A DNA stretch of 64,000 nt, taken from contig NC_079882.1 of assembly GCF_029227915.1 (NCBI RefSeq), forward strand, positions 31,178,001 through 31,242,000, read 5' to 3'. Positions within the stretch are counted from its first letter, which is position 1, and each line of letters begins with the position of its first letter. The DNA is from Hydractinia symbiolongicarpus. Taxonomy: Eukaryota; Cnidaria; Hydrozoa; Anthoathecata; Hydractiniidae. The notes below the pieces were generated by a model. It saw nothing but the letters and a program-made list of their open reading frames with translations, was not told the origin of the DNA and did no database searches. Below, piece after piece: positions 27,945 to 41,900 of this stretch. The position numbers and the translations under genes are program-made.

Positions 27945-30900
27945 TTAGAAAGTCAATTAAATAAAATTTTTGAAGCTGTTTCCATTTCCTCAGCGCGCTA
28001 ACTGCTAAGATTGGTCCCACAGTACAGAATGACTTATTTATCTACATTTTTAAGTAAAGCGCTATCACAGCGCCCAGTTTAATCGCTGAGTTACAGCAAT
28101 CATGTCAAATTGCGAAGTCTGTTATTTCTTGGAGTCCAATTGGCTCATTTATCACATTTATAAAGTCAAAGTCCAAAATCAGTTCAATTAAGTCCCACAG
28201 TCAATCGTTTCACTGTTAAAAGTGATGCAACCTGGTAATATCAGAAACATATCGCTAAATACATGTTAGTACGAATATGTGACGCAACCGTTGTAACTCA
28301 AACGGAGTGATATCGTTAGAAAGTCAATGAAATAAAGTTTTTGAAACTGTCTCTCTTTCTTCAGCGCGAGCTAACGGTTAGGATTGGTCCCACAGTAAAA
28401 AATGCTTTATTTATCAAAATTTTTTAATAAAGCGCTACCACAGCGCCCAGCGAAAATGCTCTGTTCCAGCAATCATTTCAAATTAAGAAGAACGTTTTTT
28501 CTTGGAGTCCAGTTGTCTTATTGATCATATTTCTAGGGTCAAAGTCCAAAATCATTTTAATTAAGTCCCACAGTCAATCGTTTCACTGTTAAAAGCAATG
28601 CAACCTGGTAATATCAGAAACACATCGCTAAATACATGTTGGTATGAATATGTGACGCAACCGTTGTAACTCAAACGGAGTGATACCGTTACAAAGTCAA
28701 TGAAATTTAGTTTTGAAAATGTCTCTATTTCTTCAGCGCGAGCTAACGGCTAGGATTGGTCCCACAGTAAAAAATGACTTATTTATATACATTTTTTAAT
28801 AAAGCGCTATCACAGCGCCCAGTGTAATCGTTGAGTTCAAGCAATCATGTCAAATTAAGAAGAATGCTATTTTTTTGAGTCCAATTGTCTCATTTATCAC
28901 ATTTATAAGTTCAAAGTCCAAAATCAGTTCAATTAAGTCCCACAGTAAATTGGTTCACTGTTAAAACCCATGCAACTTGGTAATATCTGAAAGAAATCGC
29001 TAAACACATGTTGGTACGATTATGTGACGCAACCGTTGTAACTCAAACGGAGTGATATCGTTAGAAAGTCAATGAAATAAAGTTTTTGAAACTGTCTCTA
29101 TATCTTCAGCGCGTTCTAACGGTTAGGATTGGTCCCACAGTAAGGAATGACTTATTTATCTACATTTTTAAATAAAGCGCTATCACGGCGCCCAGTTTAA
29201 TCGCTGAGTTACAGCAATCATGTCAAATTGCGAAGACTGTTATTTCTTGGAGTCCAATTGGCTCATTTATCACATTTATAAGTTCGAAGTCTAAAATCAG
29301 TTCAATTAAGTCCCACAGTCAATCGTTTCACTGTTAAATGCGATGCAACCTGGTAATATCAGAAACATATCGCTAAATACATGTTGGTACGAATATGTGA
29401 CGCAACCGTTGTAACTCAAACGGAGTGATATCGTTAGAAAGTCAATGAAATGAAGTTTTTGAAACTGTCTCCATTTTCTCAGCGCGCGCTAACGTCTAAG
29501 ATTGGTCCCACAGTACAGAATGACTTATTTATCTAAATTTCTAAATGAAGCGCTACCGCAGCGCCCAGTGTAACCGCTGAATTCCAGCAATCATGTCAAA
29601 ATAAGAAGAATGTTATTTCTTGGAGTCCAATTGGCTCATTTATCACATTTATAAGCTAAAAGTCCAAAATCAGTTCAATTAAGTTCCACAGGCAATCGTT
29701 TTACTGTTAAAAGCGATGCAACCTTATAATATCAGAAACATATCGCTAAATACATGTTGGTATGAATATGTGACGCAACCGTTGTACCTCAAACGGAGTG
29801 ATACCGTTAGAAAGTCAATGAAATAAAAATTTTGAAGCTGTTTCCATTTCCTCAGCGCGCTAACGGCTAAGATTGGTCCCACAGTACAGAATGACTTATT
29901 TATCTACATTTTTAAATAAAGCGCTACCACAGCGCCCAGCGAAAATGCTCTGTTCCAGCAATCATTTCAAATTAAGAAGAACGTTTTTTCTTGGAGTCCA
30001 GTTGTCTTATTGATCATATTTCTAGGGTCAAAGTCCAAAATCATTTCAATTAAGTCCCACAGTCAATCGTTTCACTGTTAAAAGCGATGCAACCTGGTAA
30101 TATCAGAAACATATCGCTAAATACATGTTGGTATGAATATGTGACGCAACCGTTGTAACTCAAACGGAGTGATACCGTTAGAAAGTCAATTAAATAAAAT
30201 TTTTGAAGCTGTTTCCATTTCCTCAGCGCGCTAACGGCTAAGATTGGTCCCACAGTACAGAATGACTTATTTATCTGCATTTTTAAGTAAAGCGCTATCA
30301 CAGCGCCCAGTTTAATCGCTGAGTTACAGCAATCATGTCAAATTGCGAAGACTGTTATTTCTTGGAGTCCAATTGGCTCATTTATCACATTTATAAAGTC
30401 AAAGTCCAAAATCAGTTCAATTAAGTCCCACAGTCAATCGTTTCACTGTTAAAAGTGATGCAACCTGGTAATATCAGAAACATATCGCTAAATACATGTT
30501 AGTACGAATATGTGACGCAACCGTTGTAACTCAAACGGAGTGATATCGTTAGAAAGTCAATGAAATAAAGTTTTTGAAACTGTCTCTCTTTCTTCAGCGC
30601 GAGCTAACGGTTAGGATTGGTCCCACAGTAAAAAATGCTTTATTTATCAAAATTTTTTAATAAAGCGCTACCACAGCGCCCAGCGAAAATGCTCTGTTCC
30701 AGCAATCATTTCAAATTAAGAAGAACGTTTTTTCTTGGAGTCCAGTTGTCTTATTGATCATATTTCTAGGGTCAAAGTCCAAAATCATTTTAATTAAGTC
30801 CCACAGTCAATCGTTTCACTGTTAAAAGCAATGCAACCTGGGAATATCAGAAACACATCGCTAAATACATGTTGGTATGAATATGTGACGCAACCGTTGT

Positions 30901-32520
30901 AACTCAAACGGAGTGATACCGTTACAAAGTCAATGAAATTTAGTTTTTGAAAATGTCTCTATTTCTTCAGCGCGAGCTAACGGCTAGGATTGGTCCCACA
31001 GTAAAAAATGACTTATTTATATACATTTTTTAATAAAGCGCTATCACAGCGCCCAGTGTAATCGTTGAGTTCAAGCAATCATGTCAAATTAAGAAGAATG
31101 CTATTTTTTTGAGTCCAATTGTCTCATTTATCACATTTATAAGTTCAAAGTCCAAAATCAGTTCAATTAAGTCCCACAGTAAATTGGTTCACTGTTAAAA
31201 CCCATGCAACTTGGTAATATCTGAAAGAAATCGCTAAACACATGTTGGTACGATTATGTGACGCAACCGTTGTAACTCAAACGGAGTGATATCGTTAGAA
31301 AGTCAATGAAATAAAGTTTTTGAAACTGTCTCTATATCTTCAGCGCGTTCTAACGGTTAGGATTGGTCCCACAGTAAGGAATGACTTATTTATCTACATT
31401 TTTAAATAAAGCGCTATCACGGCGCCCAGTTTAATCGCTGAGTTACAGCAATCATGTCAAATTGCGAAGACTGTTATTTCTTGGAGTCCAATTGGCTCAT
31501 TTATCACATTTATAAAGTCAAAGTCCAAAATAAGTTCAATTAAGTCCCACAGTCAATCGTTTCACTGTTAAAAGTGATGCAATCTGGTAATATCAGAAAC
31601 ATATCGCTAAATACATGTTGGTACGAATATGTGACGCAACCGTTGTAACTCAAACGGAGTGATATCGTTAGAAAGTCAATGAAATAAAGTTTTTGAAACT
31701 GTCTCCATTTTTTCCGCGCGCGCTAACGTCTAAGATTGGTCCTACAGTACAGAATGACTTATTTATCTAAATTTCAAAATGAAGCATAACCGCAGCGCCC
31801 AGTGTAACCGCTGAATTCCAGCAATCATGTCAAAATAAGAAGAATGTTATTTCTTGGAGTCCAATTGGCTCATTTATCACATTTATAAGTTCGAAGTCTA
31901 AAATCAGTTCAATTAAGTCCCACAGTCAATCGTTTCACTGTTAAATGCGATGCAACCTGGTAATATCAGAAACATATCGCTAAATACATGTTGGTACGAA
32001 TATGTGACGCAACCGTTGTAACTCAAACGGAGTGATATCGTTAGAAAGTCAATGAAATGAAGTTTTTGAAACTGTCTCCATTTTCTCAGCGCGCGCTAAC
32101 GTCTAAGATTGGTCCCACAGTACAGAATGACTTATTTATCTAAATTTCTAAATGAAGCGCTACCGCAGCGCCCAGTGTAACCGCTGAATTCCAGCAATCA
32201 TGTCAAAATAAGAAGAATGTTATTTCTTGGAGTCCAATTGGCTCATTTATCACATTTATAAGCTAAAAGTCCAAAATCAGTTCAATTAAGTTCCACAGGC
32301 AATCGTTTTACTGTTAAAAGCGATGCAACCTTATAATATCAGAAACATATCGCTAAATACATGTTGGTATGAATATGTGACGCAACCGTTGTACCTCAAA
32401 CGGAGTGATACCGTTAGAAAGTCAATGAAATAAAAATTTTGAAGCTGTTTCCATTTCCTCAGCGCGCTAACGGCTAAGATTGGTCCCACAGTACAGAATG
32501 ACTTATTTATCTACATTTTT
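27945..32520. repeat. Higher-order repeat of 6 then 7 monomers
   Basis: Two consecutive collinear blocks are offset by about 2,234 bp (six monomers). Markers: 'gtcaattaaataaaat' (27,952 and about 30,184), 'tttttaagtaaagcgc' (28,048 and about 30,281), 'acatgttagtacg' (28,261 and 30,494) and 'taaggaatgac' (29,141 and 31,375). The second copy has one extra monomer, about 31,500-31,870, with 'ttttttccgcgcgcgc', so its later markers are offset by seven monomers. Confidence 0.75.
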
Positions 32521-33367
32521 AAATAAAGCGCTACCACAGCGCCCAGCGAAAATGCTCTGTTCCAGCAATCATTTCAAATTAAGAAGAACGTTTTTTCTTG
32601 GAGTCCAGTTGTCTTATTGATCATATTTCTAGGGTCAAAGTCCAAAATCATTTCAATTAAGTCCCACAGTCAATCGTTTCACTGTTAAAAGCGACGCAAC
32701 CTGGTAATATCAGAAACATATCGCTAAATACATGTTGGTATGAATATGTGACGCAACCGTTGTAACTCAAACGGAGTGATACCGTTACAAAGTCAATGAA
32801 ATTTAGTTTTTGAAAATGTCTCTATTTCTTCAGCGCGAGCTAACGGCTAGGATTGGTCCCACAGTAAAAAATGACTTATTTATATACATTTTTTAATAAA
32901 GCGCTATCACAGCGCCCAGTGTAATCGTTGAGTTCAAGCAATCATGTCAAATTAAGAAGAATGCTATTTTTTTGAGTCCAATTGTCTCATTTATCACATT
33001 TATAAGTTCAAAGTCCAAAATCAGTTCAATTAAGTTCCACAGGCAATCGTTTCACTGTTAAAAGCGACGCAACCTTATAATATCAGAAACATATCGCTAA
33101 ATACATGTTGGTATGAATATCTGACGCAACCGTTGTACCTCAAACGGAGTGATACCGTTAGAAAGTCAATGAAATAAAATTTTTGAGGCTGTTTCCATTT
33201 CCTCAGCGCGATAACGGCTAAGATTGGTCCCACAGTACAGAATGACATATTTATCTAAATTTCTAAATGAAGCATAACCGCAGCGCCCAGTGTAACCGCT
33301 GAATTCTAGCAATCATGTCAAAATAAGAAGAATGTTATTTCTTGGAGTCCAATTGGCTCATTTATCA

Positions 33368-33473
33368 CATTTATAAAGTCAAAGTCCAAAATAAGTTCAA
33401 TTAAGTCCCACTGTTAGTCCCATTTATAAAGTCAAAGTCCAAAATAAGTTCAATTAAGTCCCACTGTTAAAAG
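33368..33473. repeat. 53-bp short tandem duplication inside a monomer
   Basis: 'catttataaagtcaaagtcc' starts at 33,368 and again at 33,421, and both copies continue to 'cccactgtta'. Homologous monomers (for example at 37,486) have the segment once and contain about 15 more bases between 'ccca' and 'ctgtta'. So a small deletion fused 'cccac' to 'tgtta' and the fused segment was then duplicated. The net gain is about 38 bp, making this one of the few off-length monomers. Confidence 0.85.
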
Positions 33474-35899
33474 TGATGCAACCTGGTAATATCAGAAACA
33501 TATAGCTAAATACATGTTGGTATGAATATGTGACGCAACCGTTGTAACTCAAACGGAGTGATACCGTTACAAAGTCAATGAAATTTAGTTTTTGAAAATG
33601 TCTCTATTTCTTCAGCGCGAGCTAACGGCTAGGATTGGTCCCACAGTAAAAAATGACTTATTTATATACATTTTTTAATAAAGCGCTATCACAGCGCCCA
33701 GTGTAATCGTTGAGTTCAAGCAATCATGTCAAAATAAGAAGAATGCTATTTTTTTGAGTCAAATTGTCTCATTTATCACATTTATAAGTTCAAAGTCCAA
33801 AATCAGTTCAATTAAGTCCCACAGTAAATTGGTTCACTGTTAAAACCCATGCAACTTGGTAATATCTGAAAGAAATCGCTAAACACATGTTGGTACGATT
33901 ATGTGACGCAACCGTTGTAACTCAAACGGAGTGATATCGTTAGAAAGTCAATGAAATAAAGTTTTTGAAACTGTCTCTATATCTTCAGCGCGTTCTAACG
34001 GTTAGGATTGCTCCCACAGTAAAAAATGACTTATTTATCTAAATTTATAAATGAAGCGCTACCACAGCGCCCACTGTAATCGCTGAGTTCTAGCAACCAT
34101 GTCAGATGAAGAAGAATGTTCTTTCTTGGAGTCGAATTGGCTCATGTATCACATTTATAAGTTCAAAGTCCAAAATAAGTTCAATTAAGTCCCACAGTTA
34201 ATCGTTTCACGGTTAAAAGCGATGCAACCTGGTAATATTAGAAACATATCGCTCAATACATGTTGGTACGAATATGTGACGCAACAGTTTTAACTCAAAC
34301 GGTGTGATACCGTTACAAAGTCAATGAAATTTAATTTTCGAAAATGTCTCTCTTTCTTCAGCGCGAGCTAACGCCTAGGATTGGTCCCACAGTACAGAAT
34401 GACTTATTTATCTACATTTTTAAATAAAGCGCTATCACAGCGCCCAGTTTAATCGCTGAGTTACAGCAATCATGTCAAATTGCGAAGACTGTTATTTCTT
34501 GGAGTCCAATTGGCTCATTTATCACATTTATAAAGTCAAAGTCCAAAATCAGTTCAATTAAGTCCCACAGTCAATCGTTTCACTGTTAAAAGTGATGCAA
34601 CCTGGTAATATCAGAAACATATCGCTAAATACATGTTAGTACGAATATGTGACACCACCGTTGTAACTCAAACGGAGTGATATCGTTAGAAAGTCAATGA
34701 AATAAAGTTTTTGAAACTGTCTCTCTTTCTTCAGCGCGAGCTAACGGTTAGGATTGGTCCCACAGTAAAAAATGCTTTATTTATCAAAATATTTTAATAA
34801 AGCGCTACCACAGCGCCCAGCGAAAATGCTCTGTTCCAGCAATCATTTCAAATTAAGAAGAACGTTTTTTCTTGGAGTCCAGTTGTCTTATTGATCATAT
34901 TTCTAGGTACAAAGTCCAAAATCATTTTAATTAAGTCCCACAGTCAATCGTTTCACTGTTAAAAGCAATGCAACCTGGTAATATCAGAAACACATCGCTA
35001 AATACATGTTGGTATGAATATGTGACGCAACCGTTGTAACTCAAACGGAGTGATACCGTTACAAAGTCAATGAAATTTAGTTTTTAAAAATGTCTCTATT
35101 TCTTCAACGCAAGCTAACGGCTAGGATTGGTCCCACAGTAAAAAATGACTTATTTATATACATTTTTTAATAAAGCGCTATCACAGCGCCCAGTGTAATC
35201 GTTGAGTTCAAGCAATCATGTCAAATTAAGAAGAATGCTATTTTTTTGAGTCCAATTGTCTCATTTATCACATTTATAAGTTCAAAGTCCAAAATCAGTT
35301 CAATTAAGTCCCACAGTAAATTGGTTCACTGTTAAAACCCATGCAACTTGGTAATATCTGAAAGAAATCGCTAAACACATGTTGGTACGATTATGTGACG
35401 CAACCGTTGTAACTCAAACGGAGTGATATCGTTAGAAAGTCAATGAAATAAAGTTTTTGAAACTGTCTCTATATCTTCAGCGCGTTCTAACGGTTAGGAT
35501 TGGTCCCACAGTAAGGAATGACTTATTTATCTACATTTTTAAATAAAGCGCTATCACGGCGCCCAGTTTAATCGCTGAGTTACAGCAATCATGTCAAATT
35601 GCGAAGACTGTTATTTCTTGGAGTCCAATTGGCTCATTTATCACATTTATAAAGTCAAAGTCCAAAATAAGTTCAATTAAGTCCCACAGTCAATCGTTTC
35701 ACTGTTAAAAGTGATGCAATCTGGTAATATCAGAAACATATCGCTAAATACATGTTGGTACGAATATGTGACGCAACCGTTGTAACTCAAACGGAGTGAT
35801 ATCGTTAGAAAGTAAATGAAATAAAGTTTTTGAAACTGTCTCCATTTTTTCCGCGCGCGCTAACGTCTGAGATTGGTCCTACAGTACAGAATGACTTAT

Positions 35900-35960
35900 T
35901 TATCTAAATTTCAAAATGAAGCATAACCGCTGAATTCCAGCAATCATGTCAAAATAAGAA
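35900..35960. repeat. Monomer with an 18-bp deletion at the hairpin
   Basis: Around 35,925-35,940 the sequence reads 'gcataaccgctgaattcc', where homologous monomers have 'gcataaccgc', a further 18 bp including the AGCGC hairpin arm, then 'tgaattcc'. The lost segment is flanked by 'aaccgc' direct repeats, so slippage or microhomology deletion is the simple explanation. The one-step loss accounts for the change in shift from 4,137 to 4,119 bp between neighbouring higher-order copies. Confidence 0.8.
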
Positions 35961-38900
35961 GAATGTTAATTCTTGGAGTCCAATTGGCTCATTTATCACA
36001 TTTATAAGTTCGAAGTCTAAAATCAGTTCAATTAAGTCCCACAGTCAATCGTTTCACTGTTAAATGCGATGCAACCTGGTAATAAAAGAAACATATCGCT
36101 AAATACATGTTGGTACGAATATGTGACGCAACCGTTGTAACTCAAACGGAGTGATATCGTTAGAAAGTCAATGAAATGAAGTTTTTGAAACTGTCTCCAT
36201 TTTCTCAGCGCGCGCTAACGTCTAAGATTGGTCCCACAGTACAGAATCACTTATTTATCTAAATTTCTAAATGAAGCGCTACCGCAGCGCCCAGTGTAAC
36301 CGCTGAATTCCAGCAATCATGTCAAAATAAGAAGAATGTTATTTCTTGGAGTCCAATTGGCTCATTTATCACATTTATAAGCTAAAAGTCCAAAATCAGT
36401 CCAATTAAGTTCCACAGGCAATCGTTTTACTGTTAAAAGCGATGCAACCTTATAATATCAGAAACATATCGCTAAATACATGTTGGTATGAATATGTGAC
36501 GCTACCGTTGTACCTCAAACGGAGTGATACCGTTAGAAAGTCAATGAAATAAAATTTTTGAAGCTGTTTCCATTTCCTCAGCGCGCTAACGGCTAAGATT
36601 GGTCCCACAGTACAGAATGACTTATTTATCTACATTTTTAAATAAAGCGCTACCACAGCGCCCAGCGAAAATGCTCTGTTCCAGCAATCATTTCAAATTA
36701 AGAAGAACGTTTTTTCTTGGAGTCCAGTTGTCTTATTGATCATATTTCTAGGGTCAAAGTCCAAAATCTTTTCAATTAAGTCCCACAGTCAATCGTTTCA
36801 CTGTTAAAAGCGATGCAACCTGGTAATATCAGAAACATATCGCTAAATACATGTTGGTATGAATATGTGACGCAACCGTTGTAACTCAAACGGAGTGATA
36901 CCGTTACAAAGTCAATGAAATTTAGTTTTTGAAAATGTCTCTATTTCTTCAGCGCGAGCTAACGGCTAGGATTGGTCCCACAGTAAAAAATGACTTATTT
37001 ATATACATTTTTTAATAAAGCGCTATTACAGCGCCCAGTGTAATCGTTGAGTTCAAGCAATCATGTCAAATTAAGAAGAATGCTATTTTTTTGAGTCCAA
37101 TTATCTCATTTATCACATTTATAAGTTCAAAGTCCAAAATCAGTTCAATTAAGTTCCACAGGCAATCGTTTCACTGTTAAAAGCGACGCAACCTTATAAT
37201 ATCAGAAACATATCGCTAAATACATGTTGGTATGAATATCTGACGCAACCGTTGTACCTCAAACGGAGTGATACCGTTAGAAAGTCAATGAAATAAAATT
37301 TTTGAGGCTGTTTCCATTTCCTCAGCGCGATAACGGCTAAGATTGGTCCCACAGTACAGAATGACATATTTATCTAAATTTCTAAATGAAGCATAACCGC
37401 AGCGCCCATGGTAACCGCTGAATTCTAGCAATCATGTCAAAATAAGAAGAATGTTATTTCTTGGAGTCCAATTGGCTCATTTATCACATTTATAAAGTCA
37501 AAGTCCAGAATAAGTTCAATTAAGTCCCACAGTCAATCGTTTCACTGTTAAAAGTGATGCAACCTGGTAATATCAGAAACATATAGCTAAATACATGTTG
37601 GTATGAATATGTGACGCAACCGTTGTAACTCAAACGGAGTGATACCGTTACAAAGTCAATGAAATTTAGTTTTTGAAAATGTCTCTATTTCTTCAGCGCG
37701 AGCTAACGGCTAGGATTGGTCCCACAGTAAAAAATGACTTATTTATATACATTTTTTAATAAAGCGCTATCACAGCGCCCAGTGTAATCGTTGAGTTCAA
37801 GCAATCATGTCAAATTAAGAAGAATGCTATTTTTTTGAGTCAAATTGTCTCATTTATCACATTTATAAGTTCAAAGTCCAAAATCAGTTCAATTAAGTCC
37901 CACAGTAAATTGGTTCACTGTTAAAACCCATGCAACTTGGTAATATCTGAAAGAAATCGCTAAACACATGTTGGTACGATTATGTGACGCAACCGTTGTA
38001 ACTCAAACGGAGTGATATCGTTAGAAAGTCAATGAAATAAAGTTTTTGAAACTGTCTCTATATCTTCAGCGCGTTCTAACGGTTAGGATTGCTCCCACAG
38101 TAAAAAATGACTTATTTATCTAAATTTATAAATGAAGCGCTACCACAGCGCCCACTGTAATCGCTGAGTTCTAGCAACCATGTCAGATGAAGAAGAATGT
38201 TCTTTCTTGGAGTCGAATTGGCTCATGTATCACATTTATAAGTTCAAAGTCCAAAATAAGTTCAATTAAGTCCCACAGTTAATCGTTTCACGGTTAAAAG
38301 CGATGCAACCTGGTAATATTAGAAACATATCGCTCAATACATGTTGGTACGAATATGTGACGCAACAGTTTTAACTCAAACGGTGTGATACCGTTACAAA
38401 GTCAATGAAATTTAATTTTTGAAAATGTCTCTCTTTCTTCAGCGCGAGCTAACGCCTAGGATTGGTCCCACAGTAAGGAATGACTTATTTATCTACATTT
38501 TTAAATAAAGCGCTATCACGGCGCCCAGTTTAATCGCTGAGTTACAGCAATCATGTCAAATTGCGAAGACTGTTATTTCTTGGAGTCCAATTGGCTCATT
38601 TATCCCATTTATAAAGTCAAAGTCCAAAATAAGTTCAATTAAGTCCCACAGTCAATCGTTTCACTGTTAAAAGTGATGCAACCTGGTAATATCAGAAACA
38701 TATCGCTAAATACATGTTGGTACGAATATGTGACGCAACCGTAGTAACTCAAACGGAGTGATATCGTTAGAAAGTCAATGAAATAAAGTTTTTGAAACTG
38801 TCTCCATTTTTTCAGCGCGCGCTAACGTCTAAGATTGGTCCCACAGTACAGAATGACTTATTTATCTAAATTTCTAAATGAAGCATAACCGCAGCGCCCA

Positions 38901-41900
38901 GTGTAACCGCTGAATTCCAGCAATCATGTCAAAATAAGAAGAATGTTATTTCTTGGAGTCCAATTGGCTCATTTATCACATTTATAAGTTCGAAGTCTAT
39001 AATCAGTTCAATTAAGTCCCACAGTCAATCGTTTCACTGTTAAATACGATGCAACCTGGTAATATCAGAAACATATCGCTAAATACATGTTGGTACGAAT
39101 ATGTGACGCAACCGTTGTAACTCAAACGGAGTGATATCGTTAGAAAGTCAACGAAATAAAGTTTTTGAAACTGTCTCCATTTTCTCAGCGCGCGCTAACG
39201 TCTAAGATTGGTCCCACAGTACAGAATGACTTATTTACCTAAATTTCTAAATGAAGCGCTACCGCAGCGCCCAGTGTAACCGCAGAATTCCAGCAATCAT
39301 GTCAAAATAAGAAGAATGTTATTTCTTGGAGTCCAATTGTCTCATTTACCACATTTATAAGCTAAAAGTCCAAAATCAGTTCAATTAAGTTCCACAGGCA
39401 ATCGTTTCACTGTTAAAAGCGATGCAACCTTATAATATCAGAAACATATCGCTAAATACATGTTGGTATGAATATGTGACGCAACCGTTGTACCTCAAAC
39501 GGAGTGATACCGTTAGAAAGTCAATGAAATAAAATTTTTGAAGCTGTTTCCATTTCCTCAGTGCGCTAACGGCTAAGATTGGTCCCACAGTACAGAATGA
39601 CTTATTTATCTACATTTTTAAATAAAGCGCTATCACAGCGCCCAGTTTAATCGCTGAGTTACAGCAATCATGTCAAATTGCGAAGACTGTTATTTCTTGG
39701 AGTCCAATTGGCTCATTTATCACATTTATAAAGTCAAAGTCCAAAATCAGTTCAATTAAGTCCCACAGTCAATCGTTTCACTGTTAAAAGTGATGCAACC
39801 TGGTAATATCAGAAACATATCGCTAAATACATGTTAGTACGAATATGTGACGCAACCGTTGTAACTCAAACGGAGTGATATCGTTAGAAAGTCAATGAAA
39901 TAAAGTTTTTGAAACTGTCTCTCTTTCTTCAGCGCGAGCTAACGGTTAGGATTGGTCCCACAGTAAAAAATGCTTTATTTATCAAAATTTTTTAATAAAG
40001 CGCTACCACAGCGCCCAGCGAAAATGCTCTGTTCCAGCAATCATTTCAAATTAAGAAGAACGTTTTTTCTTGGAGTCCAGTTGTCTTATTGATCATATTT
40101 CTAGGGTCAAAGTCCAAAATCATTTCAATTAAGTCCCACAGTCAATCGTTTCACTGTTAAAAGCGATGCAACCTGGTAATATCAGAAACATATCGCTAAA
40201 TACATGTTGGTATGAATATGTGACGCAACCGTTGTAACTCAAACGGAGTGATACCGTTACAAAGTCAATGAAATTTAGTTTTTGAAAATGACTCTATTTC
40301 TTCAGCGCGAGCTAACGGCTAGGATTGGTCCCACAGTAAAAAATGACTTATTTATATACATTTTTTAATAAAGCGCTATCACAGCGCCCAGTGTAATCGT
40401 TGAGTTCAAGCAATCATGTCAAATTAAGAAGAATGCTATTTTTTTGAGTCAAATTGTCTCATTTATCACATTTATAAGTTCAAAGTCCAAAATCAGTTCA
40501 ATTAAGTCCCACAGTAAATTGGTTCACTGTTAAAACCCATGCAACTTGGTAATATCAGAAACATATCGCTAAATACATGTTGGTACGAATATGTGACGCA
40601 ACCGTTGTAACTCAAACGGAGTGATACCGTCAGAAAGTCAATGAAATGAAGTTTTTGAAACTGTCTCCATTTTCTCAGCGCGCGCTAACGTCTAAGATTG
40701 GTCCCACAGTACAGAATGACTTATTTATCTAAATTTCTAAATGAAGCGCTACCGCAGCGCCCAGTGTAACCGCTGAATTCCAGCAATCATGTCAAAATAA
40801 GAAGAATGTTATTTCTTAGAGTCCAATTGGCTCATTTATCACATTTATAAGCTAAAAGTCCAAAATCAGTTCAATTAAGTTCCACAGGCAATCGTTTTAC
40901 TGTTAAAAGCGATGCAACCTTATAATATCAGAAACATATCGCTAAATACATGTTGGTATGAATATGTGACGCAACCGTTGTACCTCAAACGGAGTGATAC
41001 CGTTAGAAAGTCAATGAAATAAAATTTTTGAAGCTGTTTCCATTTCCTCAGCGCGCTAACGGCTAAGATTGGTCCCACAGTACAGAATGAATTATTTATC
41101 TACATTTTTAAATAAAGCGCTACCACTGCGCCCAGCGAAAATGCTCTGTTCCAGCAATCCTTGCAAATTAAGAAGAACGTTTTTTCTTGGAGTCCAGTTG
41201 TCTTATTGATCATATTTCTAGGGTCAAAGTCCAAAATCATTTCAATTAAGTCCCACAGTCAATCGTTTCACTGTTAAAAGCGATGCAACCTGGTAATATC
41301 AGAAACATATCGCTAAATACATGTTGGTATGAATATGTGACGCAACCGTTGTAACTCAAACGGAGTGATACCGTTAGAAAGTCAATGAAATAAAATTTTT
41401 GAGGCTGTTTCCATTTCCTCAGCGCGATAACGGCTAAGATTGGTCCCACAGTACAGAATGACATATTTATCTAAATTTCTAAATGAAGCATAACCGCAGC
41501 GCCCAGTGTAACCGCTGAATTCTAGCAATCATGTCAAAATAAGAAGAATGTTATTTCTTGGAGTCCAATTGGCTCATTTATCACATTTATAAAGTCAAAG
41601 TCCAAAATAAGTTCAATTAAGTCCCACAGTCAATCGTTTCACTGTTAAAAGTGATGCAACCTGGTAATATCAGAAACATATAGCTAAATACATGTTGGTA
41701 TGAATATGTGACGCAACCGTTGTAACTCAAACGGAGTGATACCGTTACAAAGTCAATGAAATTTAGTTTTTGAAAATTTCTCTATTTCTTCAGTGCGAGC
41801 TAACGGCTAGGATTGGTCCCACAGTAAAAAATGACTTATTTATATACATTTTTTAATAAAGCGCTATCACAGCGCCCAGTGTAATCGTTGAGTTCAAGCA

